DNA of 64,000 bases, from positions 496,001 through 560,000 of the forward strand of contig AP026123.1 of the NCBI GenBank assembly GCA_030295235.1, written 5' to 3'. Below the pieces are notes generated by a model. It made no database searches. It saw nothing but the letters and a program-made list of their open reading frames with translations, and was not told the origin of the DNA. The translations under genes were made by a program, and so were the position numbers. The stretch is from Fistulifera solaris. Taxonomy: Eukaryota > Bacillariophyta > Bacillariophyceae > Naviculales > Stauroneidaceae. How positions within the stretch are numbered: position 1 is the stretch's first letter; each line of letters opens with the position of its first letter. Below are positions 45,258 to 56,159 of this stretch, piece after piece.

Positions 45258-47378
45258 ATGTCCGACGACGAAGCCAACGAAAAATTGGTCGCTCCTGCGG
45301 ATTTTGACGGTCCCACCAGCACTCGACATTGCACGGATGTCTTTTGTTTGCTCATTCTGATTGCCGCATGGGTGGTAATGACGGGTGTCGGACTCTATGC
45401 CGTAGGAGAAGGAGATTACCGACTCGTGTTGTATCCTTTAGATTACGATGGGAACATTTGCGGAACCGGTGCGTGCATGTTTGTAGCTGAAATGCAGTCA
45501 AAAGGCTCTATTTGACTTACTTGCTAATATTGTACTCTTTGTTTTGTAGACTTCAAAAATGACATGACGGCGTATCCGAATTTGCTCTATGTCAACTCCT
45601 TTTCCGGCGGAGTTTGTGTCGATGCATGTCCCGACTTGACCAACAAGACACAAGACGGTGTCTCGGATGTTCATACTTTAATTACGTACGATGGTGTCTG
45701 GCAACCGTCGTCGGGAGGGGCCCAACTTCCTTTGGATTATGTCAAAGTGGCCGATTATTCGAATGCGTCCGATGTCATGTCCTGCACGGATGCGACCTGT
45801 TGGGATACGGAAGCGTATACGAGTCCTTACAGTCCAGGGGTCCGTCTCGGGTACGGTTATGCTTTCTATGCTGGAACCACGTACGGTGTTCTGGGACGAT
45901 GTTACATGACAACGGCCGCACTCGATCGCATCGAAGAACAGCTGAACTTTGAAGTCGCTTCCGCGACGGAAGCGGCGTCAGATCTGATGGGAATTGGTGC
46001 TGTCGAAGACGCTTACGCGTTCTGGAATCGTGTGTTTGCGGATTTGTGGACGGCACGAGTTTATGTTCTAGGTTTTGGGTTCGGCGTCTCGTTGATCGTT
46101 AGTTCACTGTATATTTTCATGCTGCGTCTGCCGTTTTTACTCAATACCGTCGTTTGGGGGTCCATTTTCCTAACAATTGGCATGTTCTTCTTTGGTGGTT
46201 ACTACGCATGGAATGTGGCTACCGATTGGGATGAAGCGGAACCCCAAACCGTGGAAGATACTACGATCACAGCAACCACGGGTGCTGCTATTGCGTTGTG
46301 GGTAGTGGGCGCACTATTAGTCGTGCTGACGTGCTGCATGCGCAAGGCGATTCAGGTGGCCTTACTTTGTGTCAAACAAGCAGGAAGGGCCGTCAACAAC
46401 ATGATTCTCATTTTGACGGTTCCATTTCTTCAAGCGGCCGCATTGGTCGCTTTCTTTGTCGTCTGGTCTATCTATTCGGTGCACTTGGCGAGTCTCGGAG
46501 AAATCGTGACGAAAGAAGTGGCGCTAGACCCTAGCACACTGACAGGACAGGATCTTCCCGAAATGGATCAGGGCCTTATCCAACCAGTGCACTATCGCGT
46601 TTTTCTCTTCGACGAATTTGTAACGCGATGCTCGTACTACCTGTTATTCTGTCTCTTCTGGACAGCAAATTTCATTGTTGCCGTCGGTGACATGATTGTT
46701 GCCGTCGCAGTCGCTAAATGGTTCTTCGCGCGGAATAAAATGACAGTGGGAAGCTGGACTGTCATTAGTAGCGTGCGAGAGACGGTCACGTATCATCTTG
46801 GGACATGCGCCTATGGTTCTCTCTTGGTTGCCATCGTGCAATTCATCCGCTACATCATCGCAAAGCTTCAAAAGAAAGCAAAGGAAACACAAAACAAGAT
46901 TGCCGAATACATACTTTGTTGCTGCCAGTGCTGCTTCTGGTGCCTCGAACGATGCTTGAAGTTCATCAACAAAAATGCTTATATTCAGACGGCGATTTTC
47001 TCTACCAGCTTTTGCAAGAGTTGCCGAGCTTCCTTTTTTCTCATCTTCCGGAATGCTGCTCGAGTAGGTGCTGTTACCTATGTGTCGTCTGCAGTCCTCA
47101 TCATTGGGAAACTGTTTATCAGCGCGGTGACGACAGGTTTTGCGTACATTGCCATTACCGAAAGACTCAACGATGAGCTGTTTTCAGTGGGTGGACCCGT
47201 TACGATTACTTTCTTGATTGCGTACTGGATGTCCGATTTTTTCATGGGTGTCTTTGACATGGCGATCTCAACGGTTTTACATTGCTTTATCGCCGACGAA
47301 GAAATGTTCGGGGGCAACGGAAGCTACGCCGATCAACATTTAAAAGACTATGTGGACAAACATGGCGCACAAAGATAA
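45258..47378 (+). CDS. Choline-transporter-like protein (CTL/SLC44 family)
   Basis: 679 aa with about ten membrane spans. ATG at 45258; an intron at 45469-45549 (81 bp, GTGCGT/TTGTAG) joins NICGT to DFKNDM in phase 1. The layout fits SLC44: a cytoplasmic N-terminus, a first span (VFCLLILIAAWVVMTGVGLYAVGEGD), a large Cys-containing extracellular loop (GGVCVDACP, CTDATCWD), then paired spans. The conserved CTL region FWTANFIVAVGDMIVAVAVAKWFFAR and the Cys-rich CCCQCCFWCLERCLKFINKNAYIQTAI are both present. Family members move choline or related amines, or act in membrane lipid supply; the substrate here is not determined. No frame break is seen. Confidence 0.9.
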
Positions 47379-47477
47379 CCGATTGTGGCAAAGTGCTTAC
47401 CTTAAATGTTAGTGTTGATACTTTATGTTTACATTTATTAGCAGTGTATAGGATCTGTTCATTCATATAATAAATTT

Positions 47478-48788
47478 TCAGGCCACTGTCATCTCTGATT
47501 CGGTTTCTACTTTTGGTCGCTTTGCTATCGGGCTTTCTTGCTTAACCTTGTCAATCGTATCACCACCGGGCTTTTCGTTTTCATGATCGAGAAAGTACGA
47601 GTCCAAGTATTTGTGAGGATCCGATTGTTCTTTGGAAGATCGACATAAGTCCGTAGCCGACTCATCGAAGCCCCACAGCTTGCAAATGGCATCCATACTA
47701 TGACAGTTACATACTTTGGCCACCGTTTGTCCCCCAGAATATACTTGAGATAGATATGGTGTGCGTGGTACGGGAGCTCGTCGATTGCTCATAAACTCAC
47801 ATACAACGTATTTTGTGTTTTTGTAATGGACGCCGTAACGCACGACTTCGCGCAAGTAGTCCAGCACCACCTTGGTCTTGTCCAGCAACAATATCGATTG
47901 GTAACCAAACTCTTGCGTTGCTTGTGAGTCCGTTTTCTCTGGTTTCCGGAAGATGCTTGTATTGTAAAGAGCGGGTCGAGCTAGCAACACTCCGTCGGCT
48001 CCAGTGGTCCGTCGAAATTCGTCGAATTCGTCACGCGTATAAAAATCACCATTGACGAGAATGGGTATGTATGGATATTTCTGCTTGAATGCAATAACAA
48101 CCTTACGAAGACTGTCCCAATCGGCAGGATTTTCGGGGATATCATGTCGCTGTCGACCATGGACTGCCACGGCATTCGCCCCGGCTTCGATCAGGCCTGA
48201 CAAAAAGTCGATTGTGCTGTCTACGTCACTCAACAATCTGATTTTGGCGGAAACAGGAAGCCCTTTCGGGTGCATTACGTCACAGACAGCTCGCACCACC
48301 GCACAGGCTCGTTTCTTATCGGAAAGAAGTGCCGATCCCATCCCTCCCGAAACCGAGAACTTTTTGGGACAACCCATATTAATATCGATGGCGTCGACAT
48401 CTTGATACACCTTCAATGCCGCCTCCGATGCCAGCTCTGGCTCGCCACTGCCGATTTGACAGACTAATTTTCCTCTTTCGACTTTGGGGTCAATGCGGAG
48501 CAGTAACGGAGGCACATCCCCATTTAAAATTTGTTTGCGTTTCTTTTCCGAAAACTTGGCGAGATCTTTGTTATAATCCACCGTCCCCATTTCCTCATTG
48601 ACAAATCTCGTACTTTCAATCAGACTTCGATCCACGAGTTCTTCTGTGTAAACAAAATCCGCTCCGTAGTGGAGGGCCAGTATGCGTAACGGCGTCGTCG
48701 ATGCACGCACCATGGGTGCCAGAGCTTCTCCTCGGTACAGCCGATTTGCCTTTTCTTGAATCGATAGCTCGAATGAGGGATCAGCCAT
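47478..48788 (-). CDS. DUS2: tRNA-dihydrouridine synthase, DUS2-like
   Basis: An FMN-dependent reductase that makes dihydrouridine in the D-loop of cytoplasmic tRNAs (U20 in characterised DUS2). 436 aa from the ATG at 48788. Motifs: LAPMVRAST at the FMN site, YGADFVYTEELVD, the active-site Cys in INMGCPKKFS, GGMGSALLSD, VSAKIRLL, AVHGRQR and VNGDFYTRDEFDEF. The C-terminal helical region is followed by a basic tail with KRPK. It lacks the dsRNA-binding domain of human DUS2, as in fungal Smm1. Intact and intronless. Confidence 0.92.
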   Translation of the reverse strand: MADPSFELSIQEKANRLYRGEALAPMVRASTTPLRILALHYGADFVYTEELVDRSLIESTRFVNEEMGTVDYNKDLAKFSEKKRKQILNGDVPPLLLRIDPKVERGKLVCQIGSGEPELASEAALKVYQDVDAIDINMGCPKKFSVSGGMGSALLSDKKRACAVVRAVCDVMHPKGLPVSAKIRLLSDVDSTIDFLSGLIEAGANAVAVHGRQRHDIPENPADWDSLRKVVIAFKQKYPYIPILVNGDFYTRDEFDEFRRTTGADGVLLARPALYNTSIFRKPEKTDSQATQEFGYQSILLLDKTKVVLDYLREVVRYGVHYKNTKYVVCEFMSNRRAPVPRTPYLSQVYSGGQTVAKVCNCHSMDAICKLWGFDESATDLCRSSKEQSDPHKYLDSYFLDHENEKPGGDTIDKVKQESPIAKRPKVETESEMTVA

Positions 48789-50021
48789 GATTGTATAGTC
48801 GAGGAATGCGTGATGAAAATATCAGGAAAGTACAAGGTACATGTAATCAATCGCAAATCATTCTCTGGAATGAAAAATGGTTGGTGCGAAAAAGCACAAT
48901 ATCCGGGTATCCCTACAGAGATAAATTTCCTACGACGGCTACGTAGTATGCGCGTAGACACTGGAAGCGTTTTATGTTTCTACTGTTTCATGTTTCACAA
49001 TCCAATCAAGGTCGATGATTGATTGTTTCATGGCTCGTATGAATCATGTTGGGTCAAGTATAGTTGATTTGACATTGGTGGCCAAAAGACGCGTAATAAA
49101 ATGGTGTGATCAAAATTAAACAATATCCGGGTTTCCCCTCTGTCGATAAATTTCCCTACGAGAGCTACGTGAAATCACGTAGACGTTCGAAGCGTTGCAT
49201 CATTCGCTCTATCAACGTTTTGTTTTCAAGTCGGTGGCAGTTGTTGTCTTCCAATACGAAGCAAATACGGTGCGCAACAAAACGTTGACATCTGTGCACT
49301 GGAAACCCAAGAATTGGACGATGGTGAAAAAGGCAATTTCCGGGTTCCCCTACAGAGATAAATAATTTCCTACGACGGCTACGTAACATAGGCGTAGACA
49401 CTGGAAGCGTTTTATCTTTCTACTGTTTCAAGTTTTACTATCTATCCAATCAAGGTCGATGATTGATTGTTTCATGGCTCGTATGAATCATGTTGGGTTA
49501 AGTATAGTGTATTTGACGATGGTGATCAAAAGACGCGTAAAATGGTGTGATCGAAATTAAACAATATCCGGGTTGCCCATCTGTCGATAAATTTCCATAC
49601 GAGAGCAACGTGAAATCACGTAGACGTTCGAATCGTTGCACCTTGAGTCTTTTATGCACTTGAGTTCCAAATCATTCCTCTTTTGACTAGATGATACAAG
49701 AGATATAGAATGGTAAAAGTTAAACTACATTGTTTGTGGCAAAATCACCTTAGGCGAAATAATAACTTTTTTCCTACACCGGACTAAGGTTTTAGACTTT
49801 AGTACTGTAGCGGTTTGAGTAGGAATGATGTTCGCCCATGAGTAAGGTTTACTGTATGTTATTTGTAAATGGTTCGCCTGTCGCCTCGAAGAATTCCATC
49901 GGCTTCGATCGGACGGAATTCCGTGTCGGTTGGAAGGTGGTTGCTCGGAAACCGATTGTAAAACAGGCTCAAAAAGACACAATGATGGCATCGGACAAAA
50001 GAACAGAAAACGATTGCCACC
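48789..50021. repeat. Family-2 tandem repeats (about four ~220-bp monomers)
   Basis: Monomers start near 48,899, 49,124, 49,338 and 49,565 with the phrase TATCCGGGT (or TTCCGGGT), then CCTACAGAGATAAATTTCC or CTCTGTCGATAAATTTCC, then a CTACGT...ACGTAG hairpin. They alternate in type: the first and third share ACACTGGAAGCGTTTTAT, and the second and fourth share ACGTGAAATCACGTAGACG, so the higher-order period is about 440 bp. From about 49,700 to 50,021 I see unique sequence upstream of the next gene. Confidence 0.85.
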
Positions 50022-50851
50022 ATGACAAGCCAACGACCATCTCATCATTCACACGAAATGAAGCCTTTCTCGGCAACAACGGTAGTAAACATGAGGCCTT
50101 TAACATGGTTGAATTACGTCTTTGGCTACGGCTCATTGATTTGTTCCAAAAGTCGTAGTCTCACGGCCCCGGAAACATTGGACCGTGAAGTCACGCCCGT
50201 GCTCGTGCATGGATTGGAACGAACGTGGGCGAAACGGAGTGCAACAGGAATGACAGCCATGGGAGTTCGTTTCCAGGAGGGTGCCGAGTGCGTCGGAGTT
50301 TTCCTGCCGCTGACGGATGCGGAGCTGCTGCAATTCGATGAACGCGAAAAGGGTATGACCGCATGCCGTTGCGACCTGCCGATGTCGAACCCGTTCCTTT
50401 TCTAAATCCGAAACACTATCAAGGAAAACAGCAACAACAGTTTCTTCGGTTGATCAAAGAGCGTCCGGATGATGTTTGTCTGTGGGTATACGTGCAACAA
50501 GAAAATCAATATCCGACACCCGAGCATCCGATCGTCCAGACCTATGTCGACACGATATTGCGAGGTTGCTTGAGTATATCGGACGAGTTTGCGACTGAAT
50601 TTATCAAAAACACCAAAGGGTGGCATCCGGAGGAGATACCGGCGTTGGATGACGAGTCTGTTATTAGCTCATCGGACTCGGAGGATGACGGAATTGTTAT
50701 GTTCGAGCCGAGTTGGATAGACGACCGCGACGACCCGGTTTATATTCGAGGAGATCCCACATACTCACGCCAAAACTCCGACGATCTTGATCAGCTTTTG
50801 AAGAAACACCGACCTGGTCATTTTCGACATCGAAGATCCAAAAGTGCATAG
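50022..50851 (+). CDS. Gamma-glutamylcyclotransferase-like (GGCT/ChaC fold) protein
   Basis: 276 aa after correction. ATG at 50022. The GGCT-fold substrate loop VFGYGSLI is near residue 35, and a Glu in the conserved FDEREKGYDR segment suits the catalytic acid. Proteins of this fold release 5-oxoproline from gamma-glutamyl peptides such as glutathione. The frame breaks at GGG 50351-50353; one more G joins GMTACR to YDRMPLRPADVEPV. The C-terminal part is acidic and Ser-rich and ends with basic HFRHRRSKS. This resembles ChaC more than the short GGCT family, but substrate cannot be read from the sequence. Confidence 0.72.
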
Positions 50852-52830
50852 ACGTTCGTTCTGGTGTTAGATGCTTATCTTGCACGCGCTTAAATCATTA
50901 CTCAGCTATAAAGATAAACAATAGAAATTTACTACCATTGCGCATTTGCTTTAAGATGCCGTAGGACCTGATCTTGCACTAGGCGACATAGATAGAGAAT
51001 ACTGTCGTGAATAGGGTCAGGAGATAATCAACTTCGTAGCGTTGCTATGAATGACCCGAGAGGAGGCGCGTCGTTGGGTCCACACGGATCACTACGCTTC
51101 ACCGTCAAATGCTGCCTCGCGCTTTGCCGTTTGGACATTAGAAGCGATCAATCACTCGCAATAGTCCGTCGATGCAGTCTCGGTGCTGGCGGCGACCCCA
51201 ACGTTACACCCGCAAATCCGTAATCTTTGCCGCAAAAAAGTATTGATGGACACAGTAACCAGTAACAATAGCACATGCAGACAGTTTCCATTACTTGCAC
51301 CGCTTCGCTTTGCGTGGTCCGATATCACTCACCTTTCAAAGAATGAGTCTCTCAGCTAGGTTCGCACCGAAACACGTGGCTGTTGATGCCGAACACACAG
51401 CATTCCATCGATGCTGCATTGACATCACATCTAACGACCACCAATTATAAATATTCTTGGATTTTGCATTGTCGAGGTCCCTTGTTTATCGAAAGGGGTA
51501 ATAAACAAAGATGACCGGAGCTGAAATTGTGGGACTATCACGGCCTTCCGTCTCGCCCGGTCAAACACCAATCGACCACCAAATGTCCCTTGTTTTTGCC
51601 GCATTTAACACTAATGCGAATTGTGCTGATACTAATGTCGACCGCCACGTTATCGGGTGAAATGACGCGATGTTGGCACCTCTTTGATCCGTACCATCAA
51701 ACGTCCCCAGTCTTTTTGCTGCGAAGAACGCAGGATGCTGCACCTAAAGTGAAGAAGTAGCACACCCTTGCGATGACCCCGTTCCGCACTATTTGGTTTA
51801 CTTTGCTGGATTCCATAAAGAACCATTAATGTGTCCCGAAACATTAGTACCCATCATCATTCCTACAATGTACTGCAAGTCTGAACTTCACTTGTACTGA
51901 ACCCGCAACAAGGGGAAATTGTTACTTCCGAGAAAGTTGATTGCCATGTAATGTATTTACGAGATAAAGTTTGGCTGCGTGTGTTTCAGTCTTTCACGTG
52001 GCTTTGCTCTTTTCTGGCACTTGATTGAAGAACGACGCAACATACCAAATGCCGCCGATTTCTGATTGAATGCAATATCGATAGGACAAAAATAGACCGT
52101 TGATTGATGCTTGACAATCGTAGATCACCGCGATGAGCGAGTTATGTCACTTTCACCAATGAATTGACTGTCACGCTTTGTGGGTCGACGAGTGTCGATG
52201 ATATTTTCGAATCAAGCAGTAAAAACAGTAGAATGAGCGCCTATGGCGTCCTTTTCGTCATCAAGCCATCTTATTGAGTAAGAATGATAATATACATCAA
52301 GGAAATGCCAAGAATTGAAAGATTTCCCGTCCCAAAATCGATTGTTGCGATCGAATGAAGAGAATGCAAAAATGGGCCAAAAATCATGGGCAACCCCCTT
52401 TGCATTTTGGAGCAAAAATTCACGGTTTATTACACTACCTGTATAAAGTACATTTGAGAGCGATGTGCGTCTATAAGTAGGCTCGCGCTCGGAGCGGTAC
52501 TTCGCATATGCGACATGTCGGAGCGCGTATCAAAAAAATGCCTCAGGACGCACGGACAGACTGGACCCTCTTTCAGGATTCGTGACTGACACACCTTTCT
52601 TCCGGGACACGTGTTACGTATGCAAGCTGACGTCAGTTGAAGATAATAAACAGTAGGATAGGTTACGTCATCATTTTACTCGTTTGACGTTTGACTTCGC
52701 CGAAAACGAACACAAAACAAAACAAACAAAAACCTTCCTTGACAAAAACATCATTTGTTTCATGCGACTTGTTAAAAGAATCGCCACCTTAAATTGAAAC
52801 CTTACCATTTCACTTCAAATACAGAGAAAC
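50852..52830. other. Intergenic region upstream of bestrophin
   Basis: About 2 kb with no supported gene. Frames such as 51,527-51,760 are short and featureless. A segment at about 52,330-52,450 is an inverted copy of sequence at 55,235-55,350. The region just before the bestrophin start is A-rich with several AACAAA repeats. Confidence 0.4.
52330..52450 (-). repeat. Short dispersed repeat, copy 1 (inverted)
   Basis: On the minus strand it shares AAACCGTG, CCAAAATGC, GGGGGTTGCCCATGA and TTTTGGCCCAT in the same order with 55,235-55,350, plus weaker similarity on both sides (about 110 bp in all). With that copy it forms an inverted pair around the bestrophin gene. Confidence 0.7.
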
Positions 52831-54300
52831 ATGATGCTACGATTGAGTAACGCCGTCTTTGCGTTGATTGCACTCGCTTCGGTGTCGCAAGGCAGCGCCT
52901 TTGCCCCGTCCTCGACATCATCACGCGTCGACACTGCACTTTTCGGAAATACCCAATCGCCTCCTCCGATCCCGATGCCGAAAGCTATTTCGTATGGAGA
53001 AGAGAGTCGAAAATACCGTCGCACTGTGTTTACTCATGATGATTGGGTAAAACATCGCTCTCCAGAGCGCTTTGTTCGTAACTTGAGTTCCATTTGGTCA
53101 TCGGGTGTCTACAAGAATCTTGCCAATGAAGTCATGGCTACCACTGGAGTTGCTACATTTGTTGTCCTCTACAATGCGTTAGTCGGAGGTTACACTGATT
53201 TTAGTGGAGTAGCTCACGCTGCGCCTATTCAAGGACTCATGCAAGTCGGCCTGCCTTTGGCTCCCTTCACTCTTTCCAGTCCTTCTCTCGGTCTTCTTCT
53301 CGGTACGTTTCGTTTATGATTACAACGACGACGATGATTCATTCACATGTCAACTCACACCAATTTCTACCAACATTTCAGTTTTCCGAACGAACACCTC
53401 TTACCAACGATGGGACGAGGCACGAAAAAATTGGGGGTAAGTACTGCATGTTTTTGCGAAAACCTTGTCACCTTCTTTCTGTGCTGTCGGCTTTATTTGA
53501 TTTCTTGAGCTCGTCTAACACACATTGCATTCTTATTCAACTAGAATGAACATCAACCACACTCGTGATCTTGTGCGTATGGGAACAGCCATGTACGATC
53601 GACAAGGCGTATCTCCCGAAAAGGTGGAAAAAGATTTGAAAACTCTCAGCTTGTGCACTTGGGCCTTTGTTCGTGCCATGAAACGTCATTTGTCTCCCGA
53701 AAGCGAAGATGAAGAAGCATTCAAACGTGAGTTGTACGAGAAGCTTCCGTCGGCTCAAGCGGAAGCCATTATTAAAGCAGCGCATCGACCCAACCGAGCC
53801 TTGTTTGATCTATCGCTCGCAATCGAGAATTTGAACATGCACTTTATGCGAAAGAACGAGATTCACAAGGCTGCCACTATCTTTGAGGACAACCTCGGAA
53901 GCAGTGAACGTTTGCTCACTTCTCCGGTGCCACTTTTCTACTCTCGCCATTTGGCACGATTCTTGTCACTGTGGTTGCTTCTCATTCCATTTGCTTTGTA
54001 CGATACACTGGGGGTACCTGGAATCATGTAGGTCTCATTCCCACCACGGCCGTTCTTTCCACGTTCTTGTTCGGTATCGAGGAGCTCGCCGCACAGATGG
54101 AGGAGCCTTTCACTATTCTTCCTATGCAAGCCTTTTGTGACAAAATCGGAAACTGGTGCAATGAAATTGTTTCGTGGTCCCCCGGTGACAATGGAATGGA
54201 AGTCACTATTCCATCTGCAGTTGAACAAGATCATGTCGTAGAAGAGATGATGGTGGCGAACGGTAGCACCGTCCCAGTCTTCGTAAAGTCTTGGGCTTGA
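52831..54300 (+). CDS. Plastid bestrophin-like anion channel
   Basis: 427 aa. ATG at 52831 starts a signal peptide ending at GSAF-AP, the classic diatom ASAF plastid motif. Introns at 53303-53381 (79 bp) and 53437-53544 (108 bp) link LGLLL to VFRTNTSYQRWDEARKNWG and then to MNINHTRDLVRMG. The core RTNTSYQRWDEAR, the LSLWLLLIPFALYD span and VLSTFLFGIEELAAQMEEPF are signatures of plant and algal bestrophins. A break at the G5 run 54010-54014 (one G short) splits LYDTLG from GTWNHVG. Plastid bestrophins carry chloride in thylakoids or bicarbonate toward the pyrenoid; either is possible here. Confidence 0.9.
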
Positions 54301-56159
54301 AAAAGTAGATCTATTATGATGATGTACTTTGCTCATTCGTACGCTAGTCTCATGTTTATTAAAGCTGTACTAACCTGTCCTTTACTAGTTGGCTGACCAA
54401 CTCGGCCTGAAATGTCCCGTGCGATGCAATGCTCCCCCATACTCTTTTCTTTTTAAGGGCGGCCGATGAATATAATTTAATTCAGAACCGGACGTAGTAA
54501 AGGGATTCAGAAGACAGATTTGTCTTTTTCTTGAAAGAGGACGGCGATGATGACGACGTAGCGAGAAAGGTGTTTCGATCTCGAATCATGATGCAGTTTC
54601 AAGAATCCCATAGTATTGAATCGTACACCGATGGAACTTTTCTGCATTGCCGAAAGCGCGTTGTCGAAGGACGTTCTGTATCGCTCAGATCGTCACTGCC
54701 TTCGTCAGTGAGCAGATCCAGCAAACGAACCATTCAAATTTTCGCGGAGTCCTATCACAATAACATCTGCATTTTTTGAGTAGCCGCCTGAAAGAAGGCT
54801 AGTAAGGGCAACATGTGCCTTACTTTCGCTCCATTGTTCCATTTGTGTCCGTGCGACGAAAAGTCCATGTAGAAACAACACTTTCGCGGCTCGCCTTTTG
54901 CACACCTGTAACCCACACAAAGGGAAATGTTTTGGTTACTTTCCCATTTTACGTTATGATAGTTGTTGGCAATAGAATCGGTCGGAACGTCGAGACCATA
55001 ATGAAAGCGGCGTGGCGTCTTTGCGAGAAAACCGTGTCCCGTGAATAGTTGACTACAGTCTATGTGAGTGTCAGTCCTTTCACTCTCTGAGTCACGAGTC
55101 TGAAAATGGGCCCAGTCTGTCCGTGTGTCCTCTGCGACATTTCACGAGCACACTGCGACATGACCTTTCTTTCGAGTACCGTTCCGAATTTTCCTTTACA
55201 GTTAAAGCTTATAAAGGAGCTTTTGTACTTTAAAAATCTACTGTGTTCAAACCGTGTTCTTTGGTCCAAAATGCAAGGGGGTTGCCCATGAATTTTGGCC
55301 CATTATTTTCACCTTCATTTCATGCGGTCGAACGACTTTTTGGAAGCATTTTGCCATCTCCTCGTAAAATAATCGGCAGTCCGGATGTAGATAGTAACGC
55401 AGACACGTCGACGCAAAAGCGCACAGAAAGTCAACAATAATGGGTATATTTAGATGTTCTTAGACACCAAAATCGCAGGGTCGATGTCTTACAAGAGTTA
55501 AATATCCAAGCCAACGCAACCCAATTCACCCATGTCGATCGGCTCGTCCGGATGTTCGACCAGGTTCTAGAGCAACGAAGCCGTTCACGCAATTTACAAC
55601 CAAATTCTGATAGCTCGCGCTTTGCCACTCGGGTAGCTGCTTGATTTGTGAATACTTTGTGGGTAATAAACCTCTAGTTCAAAAGTGGATGCAACGAAGC
55701 AAAGTCTTTCTATCTTACTGGAAGGGTATCGATCGAGACAAGCGAGAATTGTGTGTCGGAGATGCAATCCATTTGTGTGTACTCGAGAAATGCGAAGACG
55801 CTTAGGTCGGTTGTCAAATACGGTATGCGCCGATTTAGAAACACGGGCCTTTTGATGAAAACTGAAACACAGGAATGATCGAGGTTGTGCTGTCACGAAC
55901 CGCTATCATCGGAGACGAATAATGCGTATCAATCTTAAGGAACTTCTCTGCAAGTCAGACACCGACAAGTTACCTGACACACATGATATTGGCACCACGA
56001 TGCAATCACTAGTTGTCGAAACCTATCAGCGCAGGCAACAACGAAGATATATCGCGATTCGGGACAAGTTCGTCGATTTGTGGCCAGGTTGGAAGCGACG
56101 GCCGATGAATGGATCGCGAGTCCAGTCTTGCCCATTACCACAATGCGACGATATTTATA
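54301..56159. other. Intergenic region downstream of bestrophin
   Basis: About 1.9 kb with no supported gene. It contains the second copy of the short dispersed repeat at 55,235-55,350. Open frames here are short and lack recognisable domains. Confidence 0.4.
55235..55350 (+). repeat. Short dispersed repeat, copy 2
   Basis: Direct-strand partner of 52,330-52,450. The best-conserved part is TCCAAAATGCAAGGGGGTTG followed by CCCATGAATTTTGGCCCAT; the TTCATTTC and CGGTCG.AACGACTTTTTGG phrases downstream are also shared. Confidence 0.7.
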
